From Arcobacter sp. CECT 8986 (lineage in GTDB: Bacteria; Campylobacterota; Campylobacteria; Campylobacterales; Arcobacteraceae), in contig NZ_PDKG01000001.1 in the NCBI RefSeq assembly GCF_004116725.1, forward strand, positions 372,001-436,000: a stretch of 64,000 bases of DNA, read 5' to 3'. A model generated the notes under the pieces. That model made no database searches. It had not been told where the DNA came from and worked only from the letters and a program-made list of their open reading frames with translations. Below are positions 8,056 through 16,446 of this stretch, piece after piece; the first letter of the stretch is position 1; every line of letters starts with the position of its first letter. The translations under genes were made by a program, and so were the position numbers.

Positions 8056-8988
8056 TTATGCTCCAATATTATCTTTTCTTATTTTTCTTTTTTTAGTAGG
8101 TGTTGTTGTAACTTCTACATTTCTTTCTATATAGTCCATAATTTTACCAGCTATATCTATTTTTGTAGAAGTTTCTATTCCTTCAAGTCCAGGAGAAGAG
8201 TTTACTTCCATTACTAAAGGACCTCTTTTTGAAGGAATCATATCAACTCCACAAACTCCAAGTCCCATAGCTTTTGCTGCTGCAATTGCTGTTGATTTTT
8301 CTTTTCTTGTAAGTTTATGAGCAGTTGCACTTCCACCTTGATGTAAATTTGATCTAAATTCACCATCTGCACCTTGTCTTTTCATAGCTCCAACTACTTC
8401 ACCATCAACAACCAATGCTCTTATATCTGAACCATTTGCTTCTTCAATAAACTCTTGAACAAGTAAGTTAACATCCATACCATAAAAAGCATCAAGAACA
8501 CTCTTAGCAGCTTTTTCACTCTCAACTAAAACTACTCCCACACCTTGAGTTCCTTCTAAAATTTTTAGAACTAAAGGAGTTCCTCCACTAAGTGCAATAA
8601 CATCTTTTGCACTTGATTCATTTGATGCAAAAATAGTCTTTGGCATATCAATTGCTTTTTTTGAAAGTATTTGTAAACTTCTTAATTTATCTCTACTTCT
8701 TTTAATAGCTAAACTTCCAGTAACAGAAAATACATCCATCATCTCAAAGTGCCTTACCATTGCAGTTCCATAAAATGTTCTACTTGCACCAATTCTTGGA
8801 ATTATAGCATCAGGTTTTGGCAATTCTTCGCCCAAATAATTAATTTTTAGTTCACCTTTCATAATTTCAATACTACACTTCAAATAATCAATAACTCGAA
8901 CTTCCCAATCTCTTTGAGCTGCAGCTTCAACTAATCTTTTTGTTGAGTAAAGTTCTTCATTTCTTGATAGGATGTATAATCTCATCAT
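8056..8988 (-). CDS. rimK: RimK-type alpha-L-glutamate ligase
   Basis: A 310-residue ATP-grasp ligase that adds glutamate residues to the C-terminus of ribosomal protein S6 in well-studied bacteria. It has the N-terminal RLYILSRN start, the ATP-grasp block [17 protein letters not shown], the basic loop [18 protein letters not shown], and the metal site [13 protein letters not shown]. Two ATG codons lie in tandem at 8988 and 8985; the second sits at a better distance from AAGGA. Operon with the RimB-like gene. Confidence 0.93.
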   Translation of the reverse strand: MMRLYILSRNEELYSTKRLVEAAAQRDWEVRVIDYLKCSIEIMKGELKINYLGEELPKPDAIIPRIGASRTFYGTAMVRHFEMMDVFSVTGSLAIKRSRDKLRSLQILSKKAIDMPKTIFASNESSAKDVIALSGGTPLVLKILEGTQGVGVVLVESEKAAKSVLDAFYGMDVNLLVQEFIEEANGSDIRALVVDGEVVGAMKRQGADGEFRSNLHQGGSATAHKLTRKEKSTAIAAAKAMGLGVCGVDMIPSKRGPLVMEVNSSPGLEGIETSTKIDIAGKIMDYIERNVEVTTTPTKKRKIRKDNIGA

Positions 8989-9064
8989 TCTTCCTTATAT
9001 AATCTAAAGTGCAATTATATTCAAAAAAAATGGATTTGCAGAAAATAAATGTAGATATTTTGAA

Positions 9065-9090
9065 TAAAAAGAGAATTTACTCTCTTTTTA
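9065..9090. terminator. hairpin terminator downstream of the YbjQ-like gene
   Basis: TAAAAAGAGA and TCTCTTTTTA form a perfect 10-base stem with a 6-base loop. It is A-rich on one side and T-rich on the other, between the YbjQ-like gene and rimK. Confidence 0.65.
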
Positions 9091-9120
9091 TTTTAGGTTT
9101 AAATTTGAAATTTAATATAT

Positions 9121-9597
9121 TTATTGATTATATAATCTGACAACAGTTCCCGTGGCAAATAAAGAAACCATATTATTAGCTGCATAGTTGTGCTCAATTC
9201 TCAAAGCTATAACTGCATTTCCTCTCATTAAATATGCTTTTTCTAGTATTTCTAATTCTAACTCTCTTTTTGCATCTTCTATTGAGTTTTCAACATTTTT
9301 AACTCTTCCTCCGACAACATCTCTAACAGCAGAAAAAAAATCTTTTACAATATTCATACCATATACTCTTTGAGCAGTAACTATTCCTAACCTTTTTTCA
9401 ATAGATATATTTATAGTATGTTCTGTTGTTATAATCATATTTTTAAATTTTTCTTTTTTCTCTTGTATAGATAGATATTCAAATTGATTTAACTCTTTTT
9501 TACTCTCTACTATTTCAGGTGTTTGACAATCAGGACATAATTTATCTACCATTAAATTTGTACTTACTACTTCACCACAATTTCGACACATTCCCAT
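9121..9597 (-). CDS. YbjQ/DUF74 heavy-metal-binding-like protein with zinc ribbon
   Basis: 158 residues in two parts. Residues 1-30 form a zinc ribbon with C4-x2-C7 and C21-x2-C24. Residues about 50-158 match the YbjQ/DUF74 family: the strand ending RLGIVTAQRVYGMNIVKDFF, then the helix with EDAKRELELEILEKAYLMRGNAVIAL. DUF74 proteins assemble as pentamers; their function is unknown despite the 'heavy metal' label. The added zinc ribbon is an occasional variation. Single gene with its own terminator. Confidence 0.87.
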   Translation of the reverse strand: MGMCRNCGEVVSTNLMVDKLCPDCQTPEIVESKKELNQFEYLSIQEKKEKFKNMIITTEHTINISIEKRLGIVTAQRVYGMNIVKDFFSAVRDVVGGRVKNVENSIEDAKRELELEILEKAYLMRGNAVIALRIEHNYAANNMVSLFATGTVVRLYNQ

Positions 9598-9736
9598 TTA
9601 TTATATCCTTTATTATTTTGTATTATCATCTAACACTAGAAAATATTTTTCCACTTAATAATATAATAAATATTCTTAACACTACTCTTGAAAAGTTATA
9701 CTTTTATTATTTAACAGTAACAATTAATAATTAGAT

Positions 9737-9770
9737 TAATACAAAAGATTTATATTAATCTTTTGTATTA
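9737..9770. terminator. terminator at the end of trpC
   Basis: TAATACAAAAGATT (9737-9750) and AATCTTTTGTATTA (9757-9770) form a perfect 14-base stem with loop TATATT. The trpC stop codon is inside the stem. Confidence 0.8.
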
Positions 9771-10559
9771 GTTAAGTGCGTTTTTAAACGATTGTAGTTC
9801 TTCTTTTATTGATGGTACTCTCATAAAGTGTTCACCAATTAAGAAAGCATCTGCTCCTATTGAGCTAAGTCTTTTGATAGTTTCTGTGTTACTTACTCCA
9901 CTTTCAGCAACAATAATTTTTCCATTTGGAATCATAGGAATTAATTTATCACAAAGTTCCATATCCATATCAAATGTATCTAGGTTTCTATGATTTATTC
10001 CTACTATATTTGCACCACATTTCATAGCTTTAGTTAAGTCTTCTTTATCATGGATTTCAACTAATACTTCAAGCCCTAAATGAAGAGCATATTCATATAA
10101 CTCTTTTAATTCATTTGTACTTAATGCTTTTGCAATTAATAGTATAAAATCAGCTCCATAAACTAAAGCTTCAACGATTTGATATTTATCAACTATAAAA
10201 TCTTTTCTAAGAAGTGGTGTTGGCACATATCTTCTTATTTGAGTTAGATACTCTAAATTTCCTTTAAAATAGTGAGGTTCCGTCAATACTGAAATTGCAT
10301 TTGCACCATTTGCACTATACTCTTGTGCAATAGAAATTGGGTCAAAATCTTCTTTTATGATTCCTTTACTAGGACTTGCTTTTTTTACTTCTGCAATTAT
10401 TCTAATTGGCTCTTCTTTTGTAGAAGTTAAAAACTTTTTAACATCTCTTGGTGCATATGGATTTGAAGATAGACTTCTTCCTAATAAATCCAAAGGAAGT
10501 TCTACTTTTCTTCTTTCTAAATCATATTTTGTTTTTTCAATTATTTCATCTAAAATCAC
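9768..10559 (-). CDS. trpC: indole-3-glycerol-phosphate synthase
   Basis: 263 residues. Converts carboxyphenylaminodeoxyribulose phosphate to indole-3-glycerol phosphate in tryptophan synthesis. Family blocks: [13 protein letters not shown] (catalytic Lys), [34 protein letters not shown] and VAESGVS. The start is GTG at 10559, directly abutting the stop codon of the preceding TPR gene, whose end holds the ribosome-binding GGAG. Last gene of a four-gene operon with unrelated functions; trpF is encoded about 20 kb away. Confidence 0.96.
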   Translation of the reverse strand: MILDEIIEKTKYDLERRKVELPLDLLGRSLSSNPYAPRDVKKFLTSTKEEPIRIIAEVKKASPSKGIIKEDFDPISIAQEYSANGANAISVLTEPHYFKGNLEYLTQIRRYVPTPLLRKDFIVDKYQIVEALVYGADFILLIAKALSTNELKELYEYALHLGLEVLVEIHDKEDLTKAMKCGANIVGINHRNLDTFDMDMELCDKLIPMIPNGKIIVAESGVSNTETIKRLSSIGADAFLIGEHFMRVPSIKEELQSFKNALN

Positions 10560-11834
10560 TTATTTACACTCCTTAATTTTATTCCAGTGAAGTTTAATCT
10601 CTTTTTCATCAAGTCCTATTGCATCAACAACTTTTTTCATTTGAATATATGCTTTTTTACACTCTTTTTTCTTATATAATCCCCAAGCTAGAGAATCAAT
10701 ATAAGCTACATTATTTGGTGCTTTTTCCAATGCTTTTTTAACTAAAGCAAGACCTTTATTTACATCTACATTATAATCAATAAGTAAATATCCTAAAAAG
10801 TTTTGATAAATATGATTATCTAAAATCATCAAAGCACTTTCAAATTTAGTTATCACTTCTTTTAATACTTTTTTCTTATCTTTTGCCATTTCAAATTCAA
10901 GTATTGCTATTTGTGCTAATAAATCAATATTTCCAGTATCTTTATACAATTTGTATAATAAATCTAAAGATTTTTTCTTATAATCTTTCTTTTGATATAA
11001 AGATAAAAGTTTTGAATCATCTAAATCATTTTTTTCTAAAAAAGCAATTGCAGCATCTAAATCTTTTTGTTCTAAATATGCAATTAAAAATTTATAAGTT
11101 CTATTCATAGCATACAAATTATCATCTTTTTTATACTCATAAAAAGCTTTTTTTAATACGGAAATAATTCCATCAATATTTCTTTGCTCTCTATAAAAAG
11201 AGAAAAGTTTTGAACAAACTCCACCTTTACAGCCATAAAGTCTTATATGTGTTTCTAGATATGAGATTGCTTTTTCTTTTTTATTTAAATATGAGTAAAG
11301 AACATCAACCAAATTTGTAAGTGTTTCTCCACTTATATTTGAAACATAAGCACTTTCAAAATACTCTTCTGCTTTTTTATACTCTTGTCTTTCAAAATAT
11401 ATATTTGCTAATAACTCATAGTTTTCTGAGTTATTAAACTTTTCTAACAGTAAAGTACCCTGTTTTAAAGCTTCATCTAATTTTTCAAGTTTAAGTAATG
11501 AAATAGTATAAAATCTTAATATATCTTCATAAGATGCACTATCTTCATCAAGATATTTTTTACTATTTACTCTCACATCTTCAAATTTTTTAAGCTGCAT
11601 ACTAAATGATAAATATCTTTTTATGTATCTATATCTATTACTTTGTTCAAATAATTTTAGGTACATTTGTCTTGCATTTTCTAAGTCTCTATGCTTTTCA
11701 AATTCCAGTGCATACAAGATATATGTATCTTCTTGTTCAAATGCTTTTTTATTTACTGGAATATTTGAAGTTCCAACACAAGAAGCAAGAAACAGTGGTA
11801 AGATTAAAATTATAAGGGTTTTATAGCTGGGCAC
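10560..11834 (-). CDS. TPR-repeat lipoprotein
   Basis: 424 residues. A signal sequence ends in the lipobox LASC with the lipidated Cys at residue 19, so the protein is anchored in a membrane and faces the periplasm. The rest is a long alpha-helical solenoid of degenerate tetratricopeptide repeats (for instance NYELLANIYFERQEYKKAEEYFESAY). The last repeat is VAYIDSLAWGLYKKKECKKAY. The start is GTG at 11834, overlapping the upstream ykgJ-like gene by 25 bases. Probably a scaffold in envelope assembly; the partner is unknown. Confidence 0.85.
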   Translation of the reverse strand: MPSYKTLIILILPLFLASCVGTSNIPVNKKAFEQEDTYILYALEFEKHRDLENARQMYLKLFEQSNRYRYIKRYLSFSMQLKKFEDVRVNSKKYLDEDSASYEDILRFYTISLLKLEKLDEALKQGTLLLEKFNNSENYELLANIYFERQEYKKAEEYFESAYVSNISGETLTNLVDVLYSYLNKKEKAISYLETHIRLYGCKGGVCSKLFSFYREQRNIDGIISVLKKAFYEYKKDDNLYAMNRTYKFLIAYLEQKDLDAAIAFLEKNDLDDSKLLSLYQKKDYKKKSLDLLYKLYKDTGNIDLLAQIAILEFEMAKDKKKVLKEVITKFESALMILDNHIYQNFLGYLLIDYNVDVNKGLALVKKALEKAPNNVAYIDSLAWGLYKKKECKKAYIQMKKVVDAIGLDEKEIKLHWNKIKECK

Positions 11835-12187
11835 TCTTCGTATACCTCTTTCTCATTATTTTTAAAATATTCCCAAAAAGGAAATGTTCTACATTGTGTA
11901 GGTCTAGCTTCATAAACAGAGCATTGTCTTTTTTCTGTATCAAAAAAAATACATGCAAAATTATCAGGGGCTAATTGTCTCTCTTTTATGCTATATTTGT
12001 ACCCTACTTTACGTAAATAGTTTACTCTTACTTCATCTAATGATATATTTAAATGTTTTGCCAAATTTTCTATTTCATCTTTAGTAATCCAAATATAACC
12101 ACTCTCCCCAATACAGCAGTTACCTTTGCAAGATGAGCATTCATTTGCATCAAAACAGTAATTATATCCTTTTTCTTTTAATATCAT
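11810..12187 (-). CDS. YkgJ family cysteine-cluster protein
   Basis: 125 residues with the cysteine pattern of the YkgJ/UPF0153 family: C11, C17, C20, C24, C25 near the N-terminus (CSSCKGNCC), and three more in CIFFDTEKRQC and ARPTQCRTFPFW. These are believed to bind zinc or an iron-sulfur cluster. Function is not established. It overlaps the upstream methyltransferase gene by 4 bases (ATGA type), indicating coupled translation. Confidence 0.9.
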   Translation of the reverse strand: MILKEKGYNYCFDANECSSCKGNCCIGESGYIWITKDEIENLAKHLNISLDEVRVNYLRKVGYKYSIKERQLAPDNFACIFFDTEKRQCSVYEARPTQCRTFPFWEYFKNNEKEVYEECPAIKPL

Positions 12188-12981
12188 ATTTCCACTTTTA
12201 TACTATGAGTTGAAGACTTTTCATAAATTTTTGTTACTTCATTTGTAAACTCATTATCATTAAAAACAAATAAAGCAGGTAACACTTTAGTAAGTGATTT
12301 TGAACTTTTTCTAGCATAAACAAGTACTAGGGTAGCATCTTTTGAACTATTTGGATGTACAAATTGTAAACTTTCAATATTAAATTTATATTTATTCAAT
12401 AAAAGTAATATTTCGTTTATCTGTTTTACATCATAACAGAAGAAAAATTTCCCTTTTGGTTTTAATATTTTATTTGTTTTGCAAATGAAATCTTCTAAAG
12501 GCATCGAATCATTATATCTTGCAATTTTTAAGTTTTCATTTTCACTTTTTATTACATCTGAGTGATAAAAAGGAGGATTTGATACACAAATATCAAATGT
12601 CTTATCAAACTGCATTTGTAAAAAAGAGCCTTTATACATAGTTGAATTTATTTTATTACATTTACTATTTATTTGACTTAATAATTGAAACTTCTCTTGT
12701 ATTTCAGATTGATTTAAATTTAAAGATGCCAAATCTCTACAAATCAACAATCCTAAAATACCACTTCCACTTCCAATATCTAAAAGTTCACCTTTTACAT
12801 TTTTAAAGCAAGCTAAGTTTCTTAATACAAAATCATATAGAAAATGCGTGTCACTATTATAACAATATCCATCTTTTGGCTGATATAAAACCAATCTTAT
12901 TACCTTTTTAATTTTTTGTATTATATCTAATAAAACAAATAATTGATTTAAACAAAATCTTAAAGCAAAAAAAAGCGTCAT
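12184..12981 (-). CDS. tRNA1(Val) adenine-N6 methyltransferase-like protein (TrmN6/YfiC)
   Basis: A 265-residue class I S-adenosylmethionine methyltransferase. The SAM motif is LLDIGSGSGILGLL at about residues 66-79, and the amino-methylating motif NPPFYH is at 135-140. The region before residue 30 is hydrophobic and not conserved-looking, so the real start may be an internal codon before VLYQPKDGYCYNSDTHFL, a block typical of TrmN6 proteins. First gene of the operon leading to trpC. Substrate assignment rests on family resemblance. Confidence 0.8.
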   Translation of the reverse strand: MTLFFALRFCLNQLFVLLDIIQKIKKVIRLVLYQPKDGYCYNSDTHFLYDFVLRNLACFKNVKGELLDIGSGSGILGLLICRDLASLNLNQSEIQEKFQLLSQINSKCNKINSTMYKGSFLQMQFDKTFDICVSNPPFYHSDVIKSENENLKIARYNDSMPLEDFICKTNKILKPKGKFFFCYDVKQINEILLLLNKYKFNIESLQFVHPNSSKDATLVLVYARKSSKSLTKVLPALFVFNDNEFTNEVTKIYEKSSTHSIKVEI

Positions 12982-13134
12982 TATTCTTCAAAATATTGCT
13001 ATTTTAGGCGTTTAGTTTTGATTTTTAAAGTATTTTTTAAGGCTGAATTTCTTAAAGTTTAAGTATTTTTTATAATTAACATAAGTTATTAGAGATTTAA
13101 TAATTTTTGACATAATTACAGTATGTTATTTTTA

Positions 13135-13140
13135 TATAAT
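13135..13140 (+). promoter_or_regulatory. -10 element candidate for oorDABC
   Basis: TATAAT about 35 bases before the oorD ATG, in a T-rich upstream context. A TTGACA at 13107-13112 is 22 bases away, too far for a standard -35. Confidence 0.45.
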
Positions 13141-13174
13141 TATAAATGATTATTAATAGAAAAGAGGAAAGATT

Positions 13175-13492
13175 ATGGGAATAATACAAGCGCCCGAGAA
13201 TACTCCTGTTTGGGTAGATGAGAATAGATGTAAAGCATGTGATATGTGTGTATCTGTTTGCCCTGCTGGTGTATTATCGATGAAATATGATGCTTCTTCA
13301 ACTCTTGGTGCAATGGCAAGTGTTGTTTATGAAGACTCATGTATTGGATGTACAGACTGTGAACTATCTTGCCCAGATTTTGCAATCTTCGTTGCAGATA
13401 AAAAAGAATTTAAATTTGCTAAGTTAACAGCTGAAGCAAAAGAACGAAGTGTTGCAATAAAAAATAATAATTATAGAATACCAAAAGCTTAA
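13175..13492 (+). CDS. oorD: 2-oxoglutarate:acceptor oxidoreductase, delta (ferredoxin) subunit
   Basis: A 105-residue ferredoxin-like subunit with two 4Fe-4S motifs: C19, C22, C25, C29 (CKACDMCVSVCP) and C56, C59, C62, C66 (CIGCTDCELSCP). It passes electrons from 2-oxoglutarate oxidation in the reductive or oxidative TCA cycle. It is followed at 9, 1 and 9 bases by the alpha, beta and gamma subunits, the gene order known from Helicobacter and Campylobacter oor operons. GAGGAAA precedes the ATG. Confidence 0.95.
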   Translation: MGIIQAPENTPVWVDENRCKACDMCVSVCPAGVLSMKYDASSTLGAMASVVYEDSCIGCTDCELSCPDFAIFVADKKEFKFAKLTAEAKERSVAIKNNNYRIPKA

Positions 13493-13501
13493 GGAAACTA
13501 A

Positions 13502-14632
13502 ATGGCAAGAGAATTAATATCAACGGGAAATGAATTAGCAGCTCTAGCTGCAGTTGATGCAGGATGTGAATTTTTTGCAGGATATCCTATTACTCCATCT
13601 AGTGAAATTATGCATACTATTTCTGACTTATTACCAGCTCGTGGTGGAGTTTCTATGCAAATGGAAGATGAAATTGCGGGAGTTTGTGCAGCACTTGGTG
13701 CAGCAATGAGTGGTAAAAGAGCTTTAACAGCAACTAGTGGACCAGGAATTTCTTTAAAAGCTGAGAATATTGGTCTTGGATATATAGCAGAAGTTCCAAT
13801 CGTAATAGTAAATGTAATGAGAGGTGGTCCATCAACAGGACTTCCAACTAGAGTTCAACAAGGTGATGTTTTACAAGCAAAATCACCAACTCATGGTGAT
13901 TTCAACTCTATTACATTAACTGCTTCAACATTAGAAGAGTGTTATACACAAACAATTAGAGCATTTAATTTAGCAGATAGATTTATGCAACCTGTATTTT
14001 TACTACTTGATGAAACAGTTGGACATATGAGTGGAAAAGCAGTAATTCCAGATTTAGAAGAAGTAAAAAAATCTATTGTACCAAGAAGAGTTTATGAAGG
14101 TGACCCAAAAGAGTATAAACCTTATGGAGTACCACAAGATGAACCAGCAATATTAAATCCAATGTTCAAAGGATATAGATTTCACTTTACTGGATTACAT
14201 CATGGACCAACTGGACATCCAACAGAAGATGCACAACTTAGTCAAAATTTAATAGATAGATTATTTAATAAAGTAAATGCACACTTAGATGAAGTAGAAC
14301 AATGCGAAGAGTATATGCTTGAAGATGCAGATTATATGATTATTGCATATGGTTCTGTTGCATTATCAGCTAAAGATGCGATTAGAAGACTAAGAGATGA
14401 AGGAATAAAAGTAGGACTATTTAGACCAATTACACTTTGGCCAAGTCCAGCAAATAAAATAAAAGAATATTGTGAAAAAATAGATAAAGTTTTAGTTACA
14501 GAGCTAAATAAAGGTCAATATATACAAGAGATTCAAAGAGTTAGTAAAAGAGATGATTTTACTACACTATTTAAAGCAAATGGAAGACCTATTGCTCCGT
14601 TAGAAATTATTGAAAAAATAAAAGGAATGTAG
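13502..14632 (+). CDS. oorA: 2-oxoglutarate:acceptor oxidoreductase, alpha subunit
   Basis: 376 residues, the subunit with pyrimidine-type and transketolase C-terminal domains. The block AGYPITPSSEIMH near residue 27 and QMEDEIAGVCAALGAAMSG are the hallmarks, with the family's conserved glutamate in MEDE helping to activate thiamine diphosphate. Works with OorB to convert 2-oxoglutarate plus CoA to succinyl-CoA and CO2. Length is typical. Confidence 0.96.
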   Translation: MARELISTGNELAALAAVDAGCEFFAGYPITPSSEIMHTISDLLPARGGVSMQMEDEIAGVCAALGAAMSGKRALTATSGPGISLKAENIGLGYIAEVPIVIVNVMRGGPSTGLPTRVQQGDVLQAKSPTHGDFNSITLTASTLEECYTQTIRAFNLADRFMQPVFLLLDETVGHMSGKAVIPDLEEVKKSIVPRRVYEGDPKEYKPYGVPQDEPAILNPMFKGYRFHFTGLHHGPTGHPTEDAQLSQNLIDRLFNKVNAHLDEVEQCEEYMLEDADYMIIAYGSVALSAKDAIRRLRDEGIKVGLFRPITLWPSPANKIKEYCEKIDKVLVTELNKGQYIQEIQRVSKRDDFTTLFKANGRPIAPLEIIEKIKGM

Positions 14633-14633
14633 T

Positions 14634-15467
14634 ATGGCTTTTAACTATGATCAATACCTAAGAGTAGATAAAATGCCAACACTATGGTGTTGGGGTTGTG
14701 GAGATGGTGTTATCTTAAAAGCACTAATTAGAGCCATTGAAAAAGTTGGTTGGAATATGGATGATGTGTGTGTTGTATCTGGAATTGGTTGTTCTGGAAG
14801 ATTTTCATCATATATAAATTGTAATACTGTTCACACAACACATGGTAGAACAATTGCTTATGCAACTGGTATAAAAATGGCAAACCCAGATAAACACGTA
14901 ATTTGTGTAACTGGAGATGGTGATGGTCTTGCAATTGGAGGAAATCACACAATTCATGGATGTAGAAGAAATATAGATATAAATCATATTGTAGTAAATA
15001 ACTTTATTTATGGATTAACTAACTCTCAAACAAGTCCTACAACTCCACAAGGAATGTGGACAGTAACTGCAAAAAGAGGTAATATTGACCCTACTTTTAA
15101 TGCTTGTAATTTAGCAATTGCAGCTGGTGCTAGTTTTGTAGCAAGAGAGAGTATGTTAGAACCTAAAAAATTAGAAAAAGTTTTTGTTAAAGGTTTACAA
15201 CATAAAGGTTACTCATTTTTTGATGTATTTTCAAACTGTCATGTTAATCTTGGTAGAAAAAATAAAATGGGTACTGCAATGGAAAATTTAGCATGGATTG
15301 ATTCAATTACAGTTGCTAAAACAAAATTTGATAAATTAGAAGATAGTGAAAAAATAGGAAAATTTCCTACTGGAATTTTAAAACAAGATGACAAAGCTTT
15401 AGAGTATTGTGATGCATATGCAAAAGTAAAAGAAGCACACCAAAACAATACTAAAGTAGAACTTTAG
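14634..15467 (+). CDS. oorB: 2-oxoglutarate:acceptor oxidoreductase, beta subunit
   Basis: A 277-residue thiamine-diphosphate-binding subunit. CWGCGDG at residues 19-25 holds two cysteines of the core 4Fe-4S cluster, and GDGDGLAIGGNH is the GDG(X)n diphosphate/magnesium motif. It starts 1 base after oorA. The region NFIYGLTNSQTSPTTPQG is characteristic of this subgroup. Confidence 0.96.
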   Translation: MAFNYDQYLRVDKMPTLWCWGCGDGVILKALIRAIEKVGWNMDDVCVVSGIGCSGRFSSYINCNTVHTTHGRTIAYATGIKMANPDKHVICVTGDGDGLAIGGNHTIHGCRRNIDINHIVVNNFIYGLTNSQTSPTTPQGMWTVTAKRGNIDPTFNACNLAIAAGASFVARESMLEPKKLEKVFVKGLQHKGYSFFDVFSNCHVNLGRKNKMGTAMENLAWIDSITVAKTKFDKLEDSEKIGKFPTGILKQDDKALEYCDAYAKVKEAHQNNTKVEL

Positions 15468-15476
15468 GAGATATAA

Positions 15477-16037
15477 ATGGCTAGAACATTGATGAGATTT
15501 ACAGGTGTTGGTGGACAAGGTGTTTTACTTGCAGGTTCTATTTTTGCAGCTGCAAAAATTAAAGCTGGCGGATATGGATTAAAAACAGCAACATATACTT
15601 CACAAGTAAGAGGTGGTCCAACAGTTGTGGATATTACACTAGAAGATGAGCCTATTTTATTTCCATATGCAAATGATGGAGAGATAGATTTTATGCTTTC
15701 AGTTGCACAAATTTCATATGACCAATTTAAAAAAGGTGTAAAAGATGGTGGAATTATTGTAATTGAGCCAAATTTAGTAAAACCAACTAAAGAAGATAGA
15801 GAAAAATTTAAAATCTATGAAATTCCAATTATTACAATTGCAAAAGAAGAAGTAGGAAATGTTATTACTCAATCAGTATTAGCTTTATCAATAGCAAATC
15901 ATATGTCAGGTGACATAGTTGATAATGAAATACTAAGAGAAACAATGCTTTCAAAAGTACCAGCAAAAGTACATGATATTAATAACAAAGCATTTGATTT
16001 GGGAATTAAATATGCCCAAGAAGCATTAGAAAAATAA
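15477..16037 (+). CDS. oorC: 2-oxoglutarate:acceptor oxidoreductase, gamma subunit
   Basis: 186 residues, the gamma domain of pyruvate/2-oxoacid ferredoxin oxidoreductases. The N-terminal motif RFTGVGGQGVLLAG is diagnostic, followed by TYTSQVRGGPT. Last gene of the operon, closed by a hairpin. Length is normal. Confidence 0.95.
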   Translation: MARTLMRFTGVGGQGVLLAGSIFAAAKIKAGGYGLKTATYTSQVRGGPTVVDITLEDEPILFPYANDGEIDFMLSVAQISYDQFKKGVKDGGIIVIEPNLVKPTKEDREKFKIYEIPIITIAKEEVGNVITQSVLALSIANHMSGDIVDNEILRETMLSKVPAKVHDINNKAFDLGIKYAQEALEK

Positions 16038-16057
16038 AAACTCAATTTGAGTTTTTA
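16035..16057. terminator. bidirectional terminator after oorC
   Basis: AAAAACTC and GAGTTTTT flank a short AT loop. It separates oorC from the convergent guanidine locus. Confidence 0.7.
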
Positions 16058-16444
16058 TTTTATAAAGTTTCGCCAACTTTTTAAAGAAGTTATCTCTTTA
16101 TTACCTTTTAGAAAATCACTTTCACACAAAAAACCATAAACAGAACTATCATCTTCTAAAAAAACTGTTCCTATACATAAAGGTGAAGCAATTTGTTTCA
16201 TAAACTTACCAAAGTTTTCCACTTTCATAGACCAAACTTCAACTTCAATTTGTGTTTGAACATTACTATCATATATCATTCCTGGTCTTATTGGCGATTT
16301 ATTTTCAAGTACAAAAAGTCTATAACCTTTTTTTGTTTGTGTTTTTTTAACAAATTTTGCATCAAGCTCAACTAATTGCCAGTTTAATGCTAAGCCACTC
16401 ATATGAGCACCACAAACACCTATTAAAATTTCATCTTCTTGCAT
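16055..16444 (-). CDS. allophanate hydrolase C-terminal domain as a separate protein
   Basis: 129 residues. The N-terminus ILIGVCGAHMSGLALNWQL and the middle block SPIRPGMIYD match the C-terminal domain of AtzF-type allophanate hydrolases, a GGCT-like fold that completes the second step to ammonia and CO2. Normally it is fused to the amidase domain in one chain of about 600 residues. Here it is a separate gene starting 2 bases after the amidase stop. The intact frame and good spacing suggest a natural split rather than decay. Last gene of the guanidine operon. Confidence 0.82.
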   Translation of the reverse strand: MQEDEILIGVCGAHMSGLALNWQLVELDAKFVKKTQTKKGYRLFVLENKSPIRPGMIYDSNVQTQIEVEVWSMKVENFGKFMKQIASPLCIGTVFLEDDSSVYGFLCESDFLKGNKEITSLKSWRNFIK

Positions 16445-16446
16445 AA

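Noticed and set aside
13107-13140. TTGACA and TATAAT as a classical promoter for oorDABC
   Set aside because: The spacing of 22 bases is too long; only the -10 is kept.
14728-14952. Long antisense open frame within oorB
   Set aside because: It has no ribosome site and mirrors the codon pattern of the real gene; such antisense frames arise throughout this A+T-rich window.
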